The translations under genes were made by a program, and so were the position numbers. DNA of 64,000 nucleotides from Humulus lupulus (Eukaryota > Streptophyta > Magnoliopsida > Rosales > Cannabaceae), in assembly GCF_963169125.1 (NCBI RefSeq), contig NC_084793.1, positions 96,553,071 through 96,617,070 of the forward strand, in the 5' to 3' direction. Below are positions 1 to 12,700 of this stretch, piece by piece (the stretch's first letter is position 1; every line of letters begins with the position of its first letter). The notes below the pieces were generated by a model that was given only the letters and a program-made list of their open reading frames with translations, was not told where the DNA came from and made no database searches.

Positions 1-1084
1 AGAATAAATGCGAACTAAGTTTTTGAATATCAATGTCCTGGATGCAACCAGGTCCTAAACTTAGAAGTTGATTGAAATTGATTAATCGATGTTTTTCTTA
101 AAAGCACGAGATATCAATAAAGAATTAACGCGAACTAAGTTTTTCAAAATCAATATCCTGGAAATAACCAGGTACTAAACTTAGAAGTTGATTCAAATTG
201 ATTAATCGATGTTTTTCTTAAAAAGCACGAGATATCAATAAAGAATTAACGCGAACTAAGTTTCTCAAAATCAATCTCCTGGATTCTACCAGGTCCTAAA
301 CTTAGAAGTTGATTCAAATTGATTAATCGATGTTTTTCTTAAAAAGCACGAGATATCAATAAAGAATTAACGCGAACTAAGTTTCTCAAAATCAATGTCC
401 TGGATATAACCAGGTCCTAAACTTAGAAGTTGATTCAAATTAATTAATCGATGTTTTTCTTAAAAAGCACGAGATATCAATAAAGAATTAACGCGAACTA
501 AGTTTCTCAAAATCAATGTCCTGGATGCAACCAGGTCCTAAACTTAGAAGTTGATTCAAATTGATTAATCGATGTTTTTCTTAAAAAGCACGAGATATCA
601 ATAAAGAATTAACGCGAACTAAGTTTTTCAAAATCAATGTCCTGGATGCAACCATGTCTTAAACTTAGATGTTGATTCAAAATGATTAATTGATGTTTTT
701 CTTAAAAAGCACGAGATATCAATAAAGAATTAACGTGTACTAAGTTTTTAAAAATCAATGTCTTGGAAATAACCAGGTCCTAAACTTAGAAGTTGATTCA
801 AATAGATTAATCGATGTTTTTCTTAAAAAGCACGAGATATCAATAAATAATTAACGCGAACTAAGTTTTTGAAAATCAATGTCCTGGATGCAACCAGATC
901 CTAAACTTAGAAGTTGATTCAAATTGATTAATCGATGTTTTTCTTAAAAACCACGAGATATCAATAAAGAATTAACGCGAACTAAGTTTTTCAAAATCAA
1001 TGTCCTGGATATAACCAGGTCCTATACTTAGAAGTTGATTCAAATTGATTAATCGATGTTTTTCTTAAAAAGCACGAGATATCA

Positions 1085-4000
1085 ATAAAGAATTAACGCG
1101 AACTAAGTTTTTCAAAATCAATATCCTGGAAATAACCAGGTCCTATACTTAGAAGTTGATTCAAATTGATTAATCGATGTTTTTCTTAAAAAGCACGAGA
1201 TATCAATAAAGAATTAACGCGAACTAAGTTTATCAATATCAATGTCCTGGAAATAACTATGTCCTAAACTTAGAAGTTGATTTAAATTGATCAGTCGATG
1301 TCTTTCTTAAAAAACACGAGATATCAATAAAGAATTAACGTGAACTAAGTTTTTCAAAATCAATATCCTGGAAATAACCAGGTCCTAAACTTAGAAGTTG
1401 ATTCAAATTGATTAATCGATGTATTTCTTAAAAAGGACGAGATATCAATAAAGAATTAACGCGAACTAAGTTTTTCAAAATCAATGTCCTGGATGCAACC
1501 AGGTCCTAAACTTAGAAGTTGATGCAAATTGATTAATCGATGTTTTTCTTAAAAGCACGAGATATCAATAAAGAATTAACGCGAACTAAGTTTCTCAAAA
1601 TCAATGTCCTGGATGCAACCAGGTCCTAAACTTAGAAGTTGATTCAAATTGATTAATCGATGTTTTTCTTAAAAGCACGAGATATCAATAAAGAATTAAC
1701 GCGAACTAAGTTTTTCAAAATCAATATCCTGTAAATAACCAGGTCCTAAACTTAGAAGTTGATTCAAATTGATTAATCGATGTTTTTCTTAAAAATAACG
1801 AGATATCAATAAAGAATTAACGCGAACTAAGTTTTTCAAAATCAATATCCTGGAAATAACTAGGTCCTAAACTTAGAAGTAGATTTAAATTGATCAGTCG
1901 ATGTCTTTCTTAAAAAACACGAGATATCAATAAAGAATTAACGTGAACTAAGTTTTTCAAAATCAATATCCTGGAAATAACCAGGTCCTAAACTTAGAAG
2001 TTGATTCAAATTGATTAATCCATGTTTTTCTTAAAAAGCACGAGATATCAATAAAGAATAAATGCGAACTAAGTTTCTCAAAATCAATGTCCTGGATGCA
2101 ACTAGGTCCTAAACTTAGAAGTTGATTCAAATTGATTAATCGATGTTTTTCATAAAAAGCACGAGATATCAATAAAGAATTAACGCGAACTAAGATTTTC
2201 AAAATCAATATCCTGGAAATAACCAGGTCCTAAACATAGAAGTTGATTCAAATTGATTAATCGATGTTTTTCTTAAAAGCACGAGATATCAATAAAGAAT
2301 TAACGCGAACTAAGTTTTTCAAAATCAATATCCTGTAAATAACCAGGTCCTAAACTTAGAAGTGGATTCAAATTGATTAATCGATGTTTTTCTTAAAAAT
2401 CACGAGATATCAATAAAGAATTAACGCGAACTAAGTTTTTCAAAATCAATATCCTGGAAATAACTAGGTCCTAAACTTAGAAGTAGATTTAAATTGATCA
2501 GTCGATGTCTTTCTTAAAAAACACGAGATATCAATAAAGAATTAACGTGAACTAAGTTTTTCAAAATCAATATCCTGGAAATAACCAGGTCCTAAACTTA
2601 GAAGTTGATTCAAATTGATTAATCCATGTTTTTCTTAAAAAGCACGAGATATCAATAAAGAATAAATGCGAACTAAGTTTTTGAAAATCAATGTCCTGGA
2701 TGCAACCAGGTCCTAAACTTAGAAGTTGATTGAAATTGATTAATCGATGTTTTTCTTAAAAGCACGAGATATCAATAAAGAATTAACACGAACTAAGTTT
2801 TTCAAAATCAATATCCTGGAAATAACCAGGTACTAAACTTAGAAGTTGATTCAAATTGATTAATCGATGTTTTTCTTAAAAAGCACGAGATATCAATAAA
2901 GAATTAACGCGAACTAAGTTTCTCAAAATCAATCTCCTGGATTCTACCAGGTCCTAAACTTAGAAGTTGATTCAAATTGATTAATCGATGTTTTTCTTAA
3001 AAAGCACGAGATATCAATAAAGAATTAACGCGAACTAAGTTTCTCAAAATCAATGTCCTGGATATAACCAGGTCCTAAACATAGAAGTTGATTCAAATTA
3101 ATTAATCGATGTTTTTCTTAAAAAGCACGAGATATCAATAAAGAATTAACGCGAACTAAGTTTCTCAAAATCAATGTCCTGGATGCAACCAGGTCCTAAA
3201 CTTAGAAGTTGATTCAAATTGATTAATCCATGTTTTTCTTAAAAAGCACGAGATATCAATAAAGAATAAATGCGAACTAAGTTTTTGAATATCAATGTCC
3301 TGGATGCAACCAGGTCCTAAACTTAGAAGTTGATTGAAATTGATTAATCGATGTTTTTCTTAAAAGCACGAGATATCAATAAAGAATTAACGCGAACTAA
3401 GTTTTTCAAAATCAATATCCTGGAAATAACCAGGTACTAAACTTAGAAGTTGATTCAAATTGATTAATCGATGTTTTTCTTAAAAAGCACGAGATATCAA
3501 TAAAGAATTAACGCGAACTAAGTTTCTCAAAATCAATCTCCTGGATTCTACCAGGTCCTAAACTTAGAAGTTGATTCAAATTGATTAATCGATGTTTTTC
3601 TTAAAAAGCACGAGATATCAATAAAGAATTAACGCGAACTAAGTTTCTCAAAATCAATGTCCTGGATATAACCAGGTCCTAAACTTAGAAGTTGATTCAA
3701 ATTAATTAATCGATGTTTTTCTTAAAAAGCACGAGATATCAATAAAGAATTAACGCGAACTAAGTTTCTCAAAATCAATGTCCTGGATGCAACCAGGTCC
3801 TAAACTTAGAAGTTGATTCAAATTGATTAATCGATGTTTTTCTTAAAAAGCACGAGATATCAATAAAGAATTAACGCGAACTAAGTTTTTCAAAATCAAT
3901 ATCCTGGAAATAACTAGGTCCTAAACTTAGAAGTTGATTTAAATTGATCAGTCGATGTCTTTCTTAGAAAGCACGAGATATTAATAAAAAAATTAATGCG

Positions 4001-5433
4001 AACTAAGTTTTTCAAAATCAATGTCCTGGATATAACCAGGTCCTAAACTTAGAAGTTGATTCAAATTGATTAATCCATGTTTTTCTTAAAAAGCACGAGA
4101 TATCAATAAAGAATAAATGCGAACTAAGTTTTTGAAAATCAATGTCCTGGATGCAACCAGGTCCTAAACTTAGAAGTTGATTGAAATTGATTAATCGATG
4201 TTTTTCTTAAAAGCACGAGATATCAATAAAGAATTAACGCGAACTAAGTTTTTCAAAATCAATGTCCTGGATGCAACCAGGTCCTAAACTTAGAAGTTGA
4301 TTCAAATTGATTAATCGATGTTTTTCTTAAAAAGCACGAGATATCAATAAAGAATTAACGTGAACTAAGTTTTTAAAAATCAATATCTTGGAAATAACCA
4401 GGTCCTAAACATAGAAGTTGATTCAAATTGATTAATCGATGTTTTTCTTAAAAAGCATGAGATATCAATAAAGAATTAACGCGAACTAAGTTTATCAATA
4501 TCAATGTCCTGGATGCAACCAGATCCTAAACTTAGAAGTTGATTCAAATTGATTAATCGATGTTTTTCTTAAAAAGCACGAGATATCAATAAAGAATTAA
4601 CGCGAACTAAGATTTTCAAAATCAATATCCTGGAAATAACCAGGTCCTAAACTTAGAAGTTGATTCAAATTGATTAATCGATGTTTTTCTTAAAAGCACG
4701 AGATATCAATAAAGAATTAACGCGAACTAAGTTTTTCAAAATCAATATCCTGTAAATAACCAGGTCCTAAACTTAGAAGTGGATTCAAATTGATTAATCG
4801 ATGTTTTTCTTAAAAATCACGAGATATCAATAAAGAATTAACGCGAACTAAGTTTTTCAAAATCAATATCCTGGAAATAACTAGGTCCTAAACTTAGAAG
4901 TAGATTTAAATTGATCAGTCGATGTCTTTCTTAAAAAACACGAGATATCAATAAAGAATTAACGTGAACTAAGTTTTTCAAAATCAATATCCTGGAAATA
5001 ACCAGGTCCTAAACTTAGAAGTTGATTCAAATTGATTAATCCATGTTTTTCTTAAAAAGCACGAGATATCAATAAAGAATAAATGCGAACTAAGTTTTTG
5101 AAAATCAATGTCCTGGATGCAACCAGGTCCTAAACTTAGATGTTGATTGAAATTGATTAATCGATGTTTTTCTTAAAAGCACGAGATATCAATAAAGAAT
5201 TAACGCGAACTAAGTTTTTCAAAATCAATATCCTGGAAATAACCAGGTACTAAACTTAGAAGTTGATTCAAATTGATTAATCGATGTTTTTCTTAAAAAG
5301 CACGAGATATCAATAAAGAATTAACTCGAACTAAGTTTCTCAAAATCAATCTCCTGGATTCTACCAGGTCCTAAACTTAGAAGTTGATTCAAATTGATTA
5401 ATCGATGTTTTTCTTAAAAAGCACGAGATATCA
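1085..5433 (+). repeat. Higher-order repeat, 36-mer copy 1 (4349 bp)
   Basis: This is the first of two adjacent near-identical blocks, each about 36 monomers long. Markers shift by exactly 4349 bp: AGAATAAAT after TAATCCATG at 3263 to 7612, CTTAGAAAG at 3961 to 8310, and the TTATCAATATC monomer near 1226 to 5575. Edges are approximate to within a monomer, because flanking monomers are themselves similar. The differences noticed are single bases, for example AACTATGTCC here against AACTAGGTCC in copy 2, and CATAAAAAG near 2150 against CTTAAAAAG. No net indel separates the copies. Confidence 0.88.
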
Positions 5434-5547
5434 ATAAAGAATTAACGCGAACTAAGTTTTTCAAAATCAATATCCTGGAAATAACCAGGTCCTAAACTTA
5501 GAAGTTGATTCAAATTGATTAATCGATGTTTTTCTTAAAAAGCACGA
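5427..5547 (+). repeat. Representative satellite monomer (121 bp)
   Basis: This is a typical full-length monomer, taken arbitrarily from the GATATC motif to the base before the next one. In order it contains: GATATC (EcoRV palindrome); AATTAACGCGAACTAAG; a T-tract/A-tract pair TTTTTCAAAA; the dyad CCTGG-AAATAA-CCAGG; TCCTAAACTTAGAAG; an AT-rich part with the perfect 8-bp palindrome GATTAATC overlapping ATCGAT (ClaI); and TTTTTCTTAAAAA followed by GCACGA. Because 121 is not a multiple of 3, reading frames shift at each monomer and no frame stays open for long. Confidence 0.95.
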
Positions 5548-8500
5548 GATATCAATAAAGAATTAACGCGAACTAAGTTTATCAATATCAATGTCCTGGA
5601 AATAACTAGGTCCTAAACTTAGAAGTTGATTTAAATTGATCAGTCGATGTCTTTCTTAAAAAACACGAGATATCAATAAAGAATTAACGTGAACTAAGTT
5701 TTTCAAAATCAATATCCTGGAAATAACCAGGTCCTAAACTTAGAAGTTGATTCAAATTGATTAATCGATGTATTTCTTAAAAAGGACGAGATATCAATAA
5801 AGAATTAACGCGAACTAAGTTTTTCAAAATCAATGTCCTGGATGCAACCAGGTCCTAAACTTAGAAGTTGATGCAAATTGATTAATCGATGTTTTTCTTA
5901 AAAGCACGAGATATCAATAAAGAATTAACGCGAACTAAGTTTCTCAAAATCAATGTCCTGGATGCAACCAGGTCCTAAACTTAGAAGTTGATTCAAATTG
6001 ATTAATCGATGTTTTTCTTAAAAGCACGAGATATCAATAAAGAATTAACGCGAACTAAGTTTTTCAAAATCAATATCCTGTAAATAACCAGGTCCTAAAC
6101 TTAGAAGTTGATTCAAATTGATTAATCGATGTTTTTCTTAAAAATCACGAGATATCAATAAAGAATTAACGCGAACTAAGTTTTTCAAAATCAATATCCT
6201 GGAAATAACTAGGTCCTAAACTTAGAAGTAGATTTAAATTGATCAGTCGATGTCTTTCTTAAAAAACACGAGATATCAATAAAGAATTAACGTGAACTAA
6301 GTTTTTCAAAATCAATATCCTGGAAATAACCAGGTCCTAAACTTAGAAGTTGATTCAAATTGATTAATCCATGTTTTTCTTAAAAAGCACGAGATATCAA
6401 TAAAGAATAAATGCGAACTAAGTTTCTCAAAATCAATGTCCTGGATGCAACCAGGTCCTAAACTTAGAAGTTGATTCAAATTGATTAATCGATGTTTTTC
6501 TTAAAAAGCACGAGATATCAATAAAGAATTAACGCGAACTAAGATTTTCAAAATCAATATCCTGGAAATAACCAGGTCCTAAACTTAGAAGTTGATTCAA
6601 ATTGATTAATCGATGTTTTTCTTAAAAGCACGAGATATCAATAAAGAATTAACGCGAACTAAGTTTTTCAAAATCAATATCCTGTAAATAACCAGGTCCT
6701 AAACTTAGAAGTGGATTCAAATTGATTAATCGATGTTTTTCTTAAAAATCACGAGATATCAATAAAGAATTAACGCGAACTAAGTTTTTCAAAATCAATA
6801 TCCTGGAAATAACTAGGTCCTAAACTTAGAAGTAGATTTAAATTGATCAGTCGATGTCTTTCTTAAAAAACACGAGATATCAATAAAGGATTAACGTGAA
6901 CTAAGTTTTTCAAAATCAATATCCTGGAAATAACCAGGTCCTAAACTTAGAAGTTGATTCAAATTGATTAATCCATGTTTTTCTTAAAAAGCACGAGATA
7001 TCAATAAAGAATAAATGCGAACTAAGTTTTTGAAAATCAATGTCCTGGATGCAACCAGGTCCTAAACTTAGAAGTTGATTGAAATTGATTAATCGATGTT
7101 TTTCTTAAAAGCACGAGATACCAATAAAGAATTAACACGAACTAAGTTTTTCAAAATCAATATCCTGGAAATAACCAGGTACTAAACTTAGAAGTTGATT
7201 CAAATTGATTAATCGATGTTTTTCTTAAAAAGCACGAGATATCAATAAAGAATTAACGCGAACTAAGTTTCTCAAAATCAATCTCCTGGATTCTACCAGG
7301 TCCTAAATTTAGAAGTTGATTCAAATTGATTAATCGATATTTTTCTTAAAAAGCACGAGATATCAATAAAGAATTAACGCGAACTAAGTTTCTCAAAATC
7401 AATGTCCTGGATATAACCAGGTCCTAAACTTAGAAGTTGATTCAAATTAATTAATCGATGTTTTTCTTAAAAAGCACGAGATATCAATAAAGAATTAACG
7501 CGAACTAAGTTTCTCAAAATCAATGTCCTGGATGCAACCAGGTCCTATACTTAGAAGTTGATTCAAATTGATTAATCCATGTTTTTCTTAAAAAGCACGA
7601 GATATCAATAAAGAATAAATGCGAACTAAATTTTTGAATATCAATGTCCTGGATGCAACCAGGTCCTAAACTTAGAAGTTGATTGAAATTGATTAATCGA
7701 TGTTTTTCTTAAAAGCACGAGATATCAATAAAGAATTAACGCGAACTAAGTTTTTCAAAATCAATATCCTGGAAATAACCAGGTACTAAACTTAGAAGTT
7801 GATTCAAATTGATTAATCGATGTTTTTCTTAAAAAGCACGAGATATCAATAAAGAATTAACGCGAACTAAGTTTCTCAAAATCAATCTCCTGGATTCTAC
7901 CAGGTCCTAAACTTAGAAGTTGATTCAAATTGATTAATCGATGTTTTTCTTAAAAAGCACGAGATATCAATAAAGAATTAACGCGAACTAAGTTTCTCAA
8001 AATCAATGTCCTGGATATAACCAGGTCCTAAACTTAGAAGTTGATTCAAATTAATTAATCGATGTTTTTCTTAAAAAGCACGAGATATCAATAAAGAATT
8101 AACGCGAACTAAGTTTCTCAAAATCAATGTCCTGGATGCAACCAGGTCCTAAACTTAGAAGTTGATTCAAATTGATTAATCGATGTTTTTCTTAAAAAGC
8201 ACGAGATATCAATAAAGAATTAACGCGAACTAAGTTTTTCAAAATCAATATCCTGGAAATAACTAGGTCCTAAACTTAGAAGTTGATTTAAATTGATCAG
8301 TCGATGTCTTTCTTAGAAAGCACGATATATTAATAAAAAAATTAATGCGAACTAAGTTTTTCAAAATCAATGTCCTGGATATAACCAGGTCCTAAACTTA
8401 GAAGTTGATTCAAATTGATTAATCCATGTTTTTCTTAAAAAGCACGAGATATCAATAAAGAATAAATGCGAACTAAGTTTTTGAAAATCAATGTCCTGGA

Positions 8501-9782
8501 TGCAACCAGGTCCTAAACTTAGAAGTTGATTGAAATTGATTAATCGATGTTTTTCTTAAAAGCACGAGATATCAATAAAGAATTAACGCGAACTAAGTTT
8601 TTCAAAATCAATGTCCTGGATGCAACCAGGTCCTAAACTTAGAAGTTGATTCAAATTGATTAATCGATGTTTTTCTTAAAAAGCACGAGATATCAATAAA
8701 GAATTAACGTGAACTAAGTTTTTAAAAATCAATATCTTGGAAATAACCAGGTCCTAAACATAGAAGTTGATTCAAATTGATTAATCGATGTTTTTCTTAA
8801 AAAGCATGAGATATCAATAAAGAATTAACGCGAACTAAGTTTATCAATATCAATGTCCTGGATGCAACCAGATCCTAAACTTAGAAGTTGATTCAAATTG
8901 ATTAATCGATGTTTTTCTTAAAAAGCACGAGATATCAATAAAGAATTAACGCGAACTAAGATTTTCAAAATCAATATCCTGGAAATAACCAGGTCCTAAA
9001 CTTAGAAGTTGATTCAAATTGATTAATCGATGTTTTTCTTAAAAGCACGAGATATCAATAAAGAATTAACGCGAACTAAGTTTTTCAAAATCAATATCCT
9101 GTAAATAACCAGGTCCTAAACTTAGAAGTGGATTCAAATTGATTAATCGATGTTTTTCTTAAAAATCACGAGATATCAATAAAGAATTAACGCGAACTAA
9201 GTTTTTCAAAATCAATATCCTGGAAATAACTAGGTCCTAAACTTAGAAGTAGATTTAAATTGATCAGTCGATGTCTTTCTTAAAAAACACGAGATATCAA
9301 TAAAGAATTAACGTGAACTAAGTTTTTCAAAATCAATATCCTGGAAATAACCAGGTCCTAAACTTAGAAGTTGATTCAAATTGATTAATCCATGTTTTTC
9401 TTAAAAAGCACGAGATATCAATAAAGAATAAATGCGAACTAAGTTTTTGAAAATCAATGTCCTGGATGCAACCAGGTCCTAAACTTAGAAGTTGATTGAA
9501 ATTGATTAATCGATGTTTTTCTTAAAAGCACGAGATATCAATAAAGAATTAACGCGAACTAAGTTTTTCAAAATCAATATCCTGGAAATAACCAGGTACT
9601 AAACTTAGAAGTTGATTCAAATTGATTAATCGATGTTTTTCTTAAAAAGCACGAGATATCAATAAAGAATTAACGCGAACTAAGTTTCTCAAAATCAATC
9701 TCCTGGATTCTACCAGGTCCTAAACTTAGAAGTTGATTCAAATTGATTAATCGATGTTTTTCTTAAAAAGCACGAGATATCA
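5434..9782 (+). repeat. Higher-order repeat, 36-mer copy 2 (4349 bp)
   Basis: This is the second copy of the 36-monomer block. Before about 1085 and after about 9782 the 4349-bp correspondence stops: at 5330 the monomer carries ATTCTA in the dyad spacer, whereas 4349 bp upstream it is ATATAA. The edges are therefore recognisable to about one monomer. Private substitutions include AAAGGATTAACG near 6889 and GATACCAAT near 7122. The low divergence and constant offset suggest recent duplication by unequal exchange or replication slippage over a long tract. Confidence 0.86.
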
Positions 9783-12700
9783 ATAAAGAATTAACGCGAA
9801 CTAAGTTTCTCAAAATCAATGTCCTGGATATAACCAGGTCCTAAACTTAGAAGTTGATTCAAATTAATTAATCGATGTTTTTCTTAAAAAGCACGAGATA
9901 TCAATAAAGAATTAACGCGAACTAAGTTTCTCAAAATCAATGTCCTGGATATAACCAGGTCCTAAACTTAGAAGTTGATTCAAATTGATTAATCGATGTT
10001 TTTCTTAAAAAGCACGAGATATCAATAAAGAATTAACGCGAACTAAGTTTTTCAAAATCAATATCCTGGAAATAACTAGGTCCTAAACTTAGAAGTTGAT
10101 TTAAATTGATCAGTCGATGTCTTTCTTAGAAAGCACGAGATATTAATAAAAAAATTAATGCGAACTAAGTTTTTCAAAATCAATGTCCTGGATATAACCA
10201 GGTCCTAAACTTAGAAGTTGATTCAAATTGATTAATCCATGTTTTTCTTAAAAAGCACGAGATATCAATAAAGAATAAATGCGAACTAAGTTTTTGAAAA
10301 TCAATGTCCTGGATGCAACCAGGTCCTAAACTTAGAAGTTGATTGAAATTGATTAATCGATGTTTTTCTTAAAAGCACGAGATATCAATAAAGAATTAAC
10401 GCGAACTAAGTTTTTCAAAATCAATGTCCTGGATGCAACCAGGTCCTAAACTTAGAAGTTGATTCAAATTGATTAATCGATGTTTTTCTTAAAAAGCACG
10501 AGATATCAATAAAGAATTAACGTGAACTAAGTTTTTAAAAATCAATATCTTGGAAATAACCAGGTCCTAAACATAGAAGTTGATTCAAATTGATTAATCG
10601 ATGTTTTTCTTAAAAAGCATGAGATATCAATAAAGAATTAACGCGAACTAAGTTTATCAATATCAATGTCCTGGATGCAACCAGATCCTAAACTTAGAAG
10701 TTGATTCAAATTGATTAATCGATGTTTTTCTTAAAAAGCACGAGATATCAATAAAGAATTAACGCAAACTAAGATTTTCAAAATCAATATCCTGGAAATA
10801 ACCAGGTCCTAAACTTAGAAGTTGATTCAAATTGATTAATCGATGTTTTTCTTAAAAGCACGAGATATCAATAAAGAATTAACGCGAACTAAGTTTTTCA
10901 AAATCAATATCCTGTAAATAACCAGGTCCTAAACTTAGAAGTGGATTCAAATTGATTAATCGATGTTTTTCTTAAAAATCACGAGATATCAATAAAGAAT
11001 TAACGCGAACTAAGTTTTTCAAAATCAATATCCTGGAAATAACTAGGTCCTAAACTTAGAAGTAGATTTAAATTGATCAGTCGATGTCTTTCTTAAAAAA
11101 CACGAGATATCAATAAAGAATTAACGTGAACTAAGTTTCTCAAAATCAATATCCTGGAAATAACCAGGTCCTAAACTTAGAAGTTGATTCAAATTGATTA
11201 ATCCATGTTTTTCTTAAAAAGCACGAGATATCAATAAAGAATAAATGCGAACTAAGTTTTTGAAAATCAATGTCCTGGATGCAACCAGGTCCTAAACTTA
11301 GAAGTTGATTGAAATTGATTAATCGATGTTTTTCTTAAAAGCACGAGATATCAATAAAGAATTAACGCGAACTAAGATTTTCAAAATCAATATCCTGGAA
11401 ATAACCAGGTCCTAAACTTAGAAGTTGATTCAAATTGATTAATCGATGTTTTTCTTAAAAGCACGAGATATCAATAAAGAATTAACGCGAACTAAGTTTT
11501 TCAAAATCAATATCCTGTAAATAACCAGGTCCTAAACTTAGAAGTGGATTCAAATTGATTAATCGATGTTTTTCTTAAAAATCACGAGATATCAATAAAG
11601 AATTAACGCGAACTAAGTTTTTCAAAATCAATATCCTGGAAATAACTAGGTCCTAAACTTAGAAGTAGATTTAAATTGATCAGTCGATGTCTTTCTTAAA
11701 AAACACGAGATATCAATAAAGAATTAACGTGAACTAAGTTTTTCAAAATCAATATCCTGGAAATAACCAGGTCCTAAACTTAGAAGTTGATTCAAATTGA
11801 TTAATCCATGTTTTTCTTAAAAAGCACGAGATATCAATAAAGAATAAATGCGAACTAAGTTTTTGAAAATCAATGTCCTGGATGCAACCAGGTCCTAAAC
11901 TTAGAAGTTGATTGAAATTGATTAATCGATGTTTTTCTTAAAAGCACGAGATATCAATAAAGAATTAACGCGAACTAAGTTTTTCAAAATCAATATCCTG
12001 GAAATAACCAGGTACTAAACTTAGAAGTTGATTCAAATTGATTAATCGATGTTTTTCTTAAAAAGCACGAGATATCAATAAAGAATTAACGCGAACTAAG
12101 TTTCTCAAAATCAATCTCCTGGATTCTACCAGGTCCTAAACTTAGAAGTTGATTCAAATTGATTAATCGATGTTTTTCTTAAAAAGCACGAGATATCAAT
12201 AAAGAATTAACGCGAACTAAGTTTCTCAAAATCAATGTCCTGGATATAACCAGGTCCTAAACTTAGAAGTTGATTCAAATTAATTAATCGATGTTTTTCT
12301 TAAAAAGCACGAGATATCAATAAAGAATTAACGCGAACTAAGTTTCTCAAAATCAATGTCCTGGATATAACCAGGTCCTAAACTTAGAAGTTGATTCAAA
12401 TTGATTAATCGATGTTTTTCTTAAAAAGCACGAGATATCAATAAAGAATTAACGCGAACTAAGTTTTTCAAAATCAATATCCTGGAAATAACTAGGTCCT
12501 AAACTTAGAAGTTGATTTAAATTGATCAGTCGATGTCTTTCTTAGAAAGCACGAGATATTAATAAAAAAATTAATGCGAACTAAGTTTTTCAAAATCAAT
12601 GTCCTGGATATAACCAGGTCCTAAACTTAGAAGTTGATTCAAATTGATTAATCCATGTTTTTCTTAAAAAGCACGAGATATCAATAAAGAATAAATGCGA

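Noticed and set aside
1963..2208. Minus-strand open frame of 81 codons, with relatives at 52331-52576, 58841-59110 and 62861-63106
   Set aside because: All are satellite DNA read through two monomers, repeat the same short peptide motifs, and open with TTG rather than ATG. They stay open only where one-base length variants or local substitutions keep the frame. Similar peptides at several array positions reflect the repeat, not a gene family.
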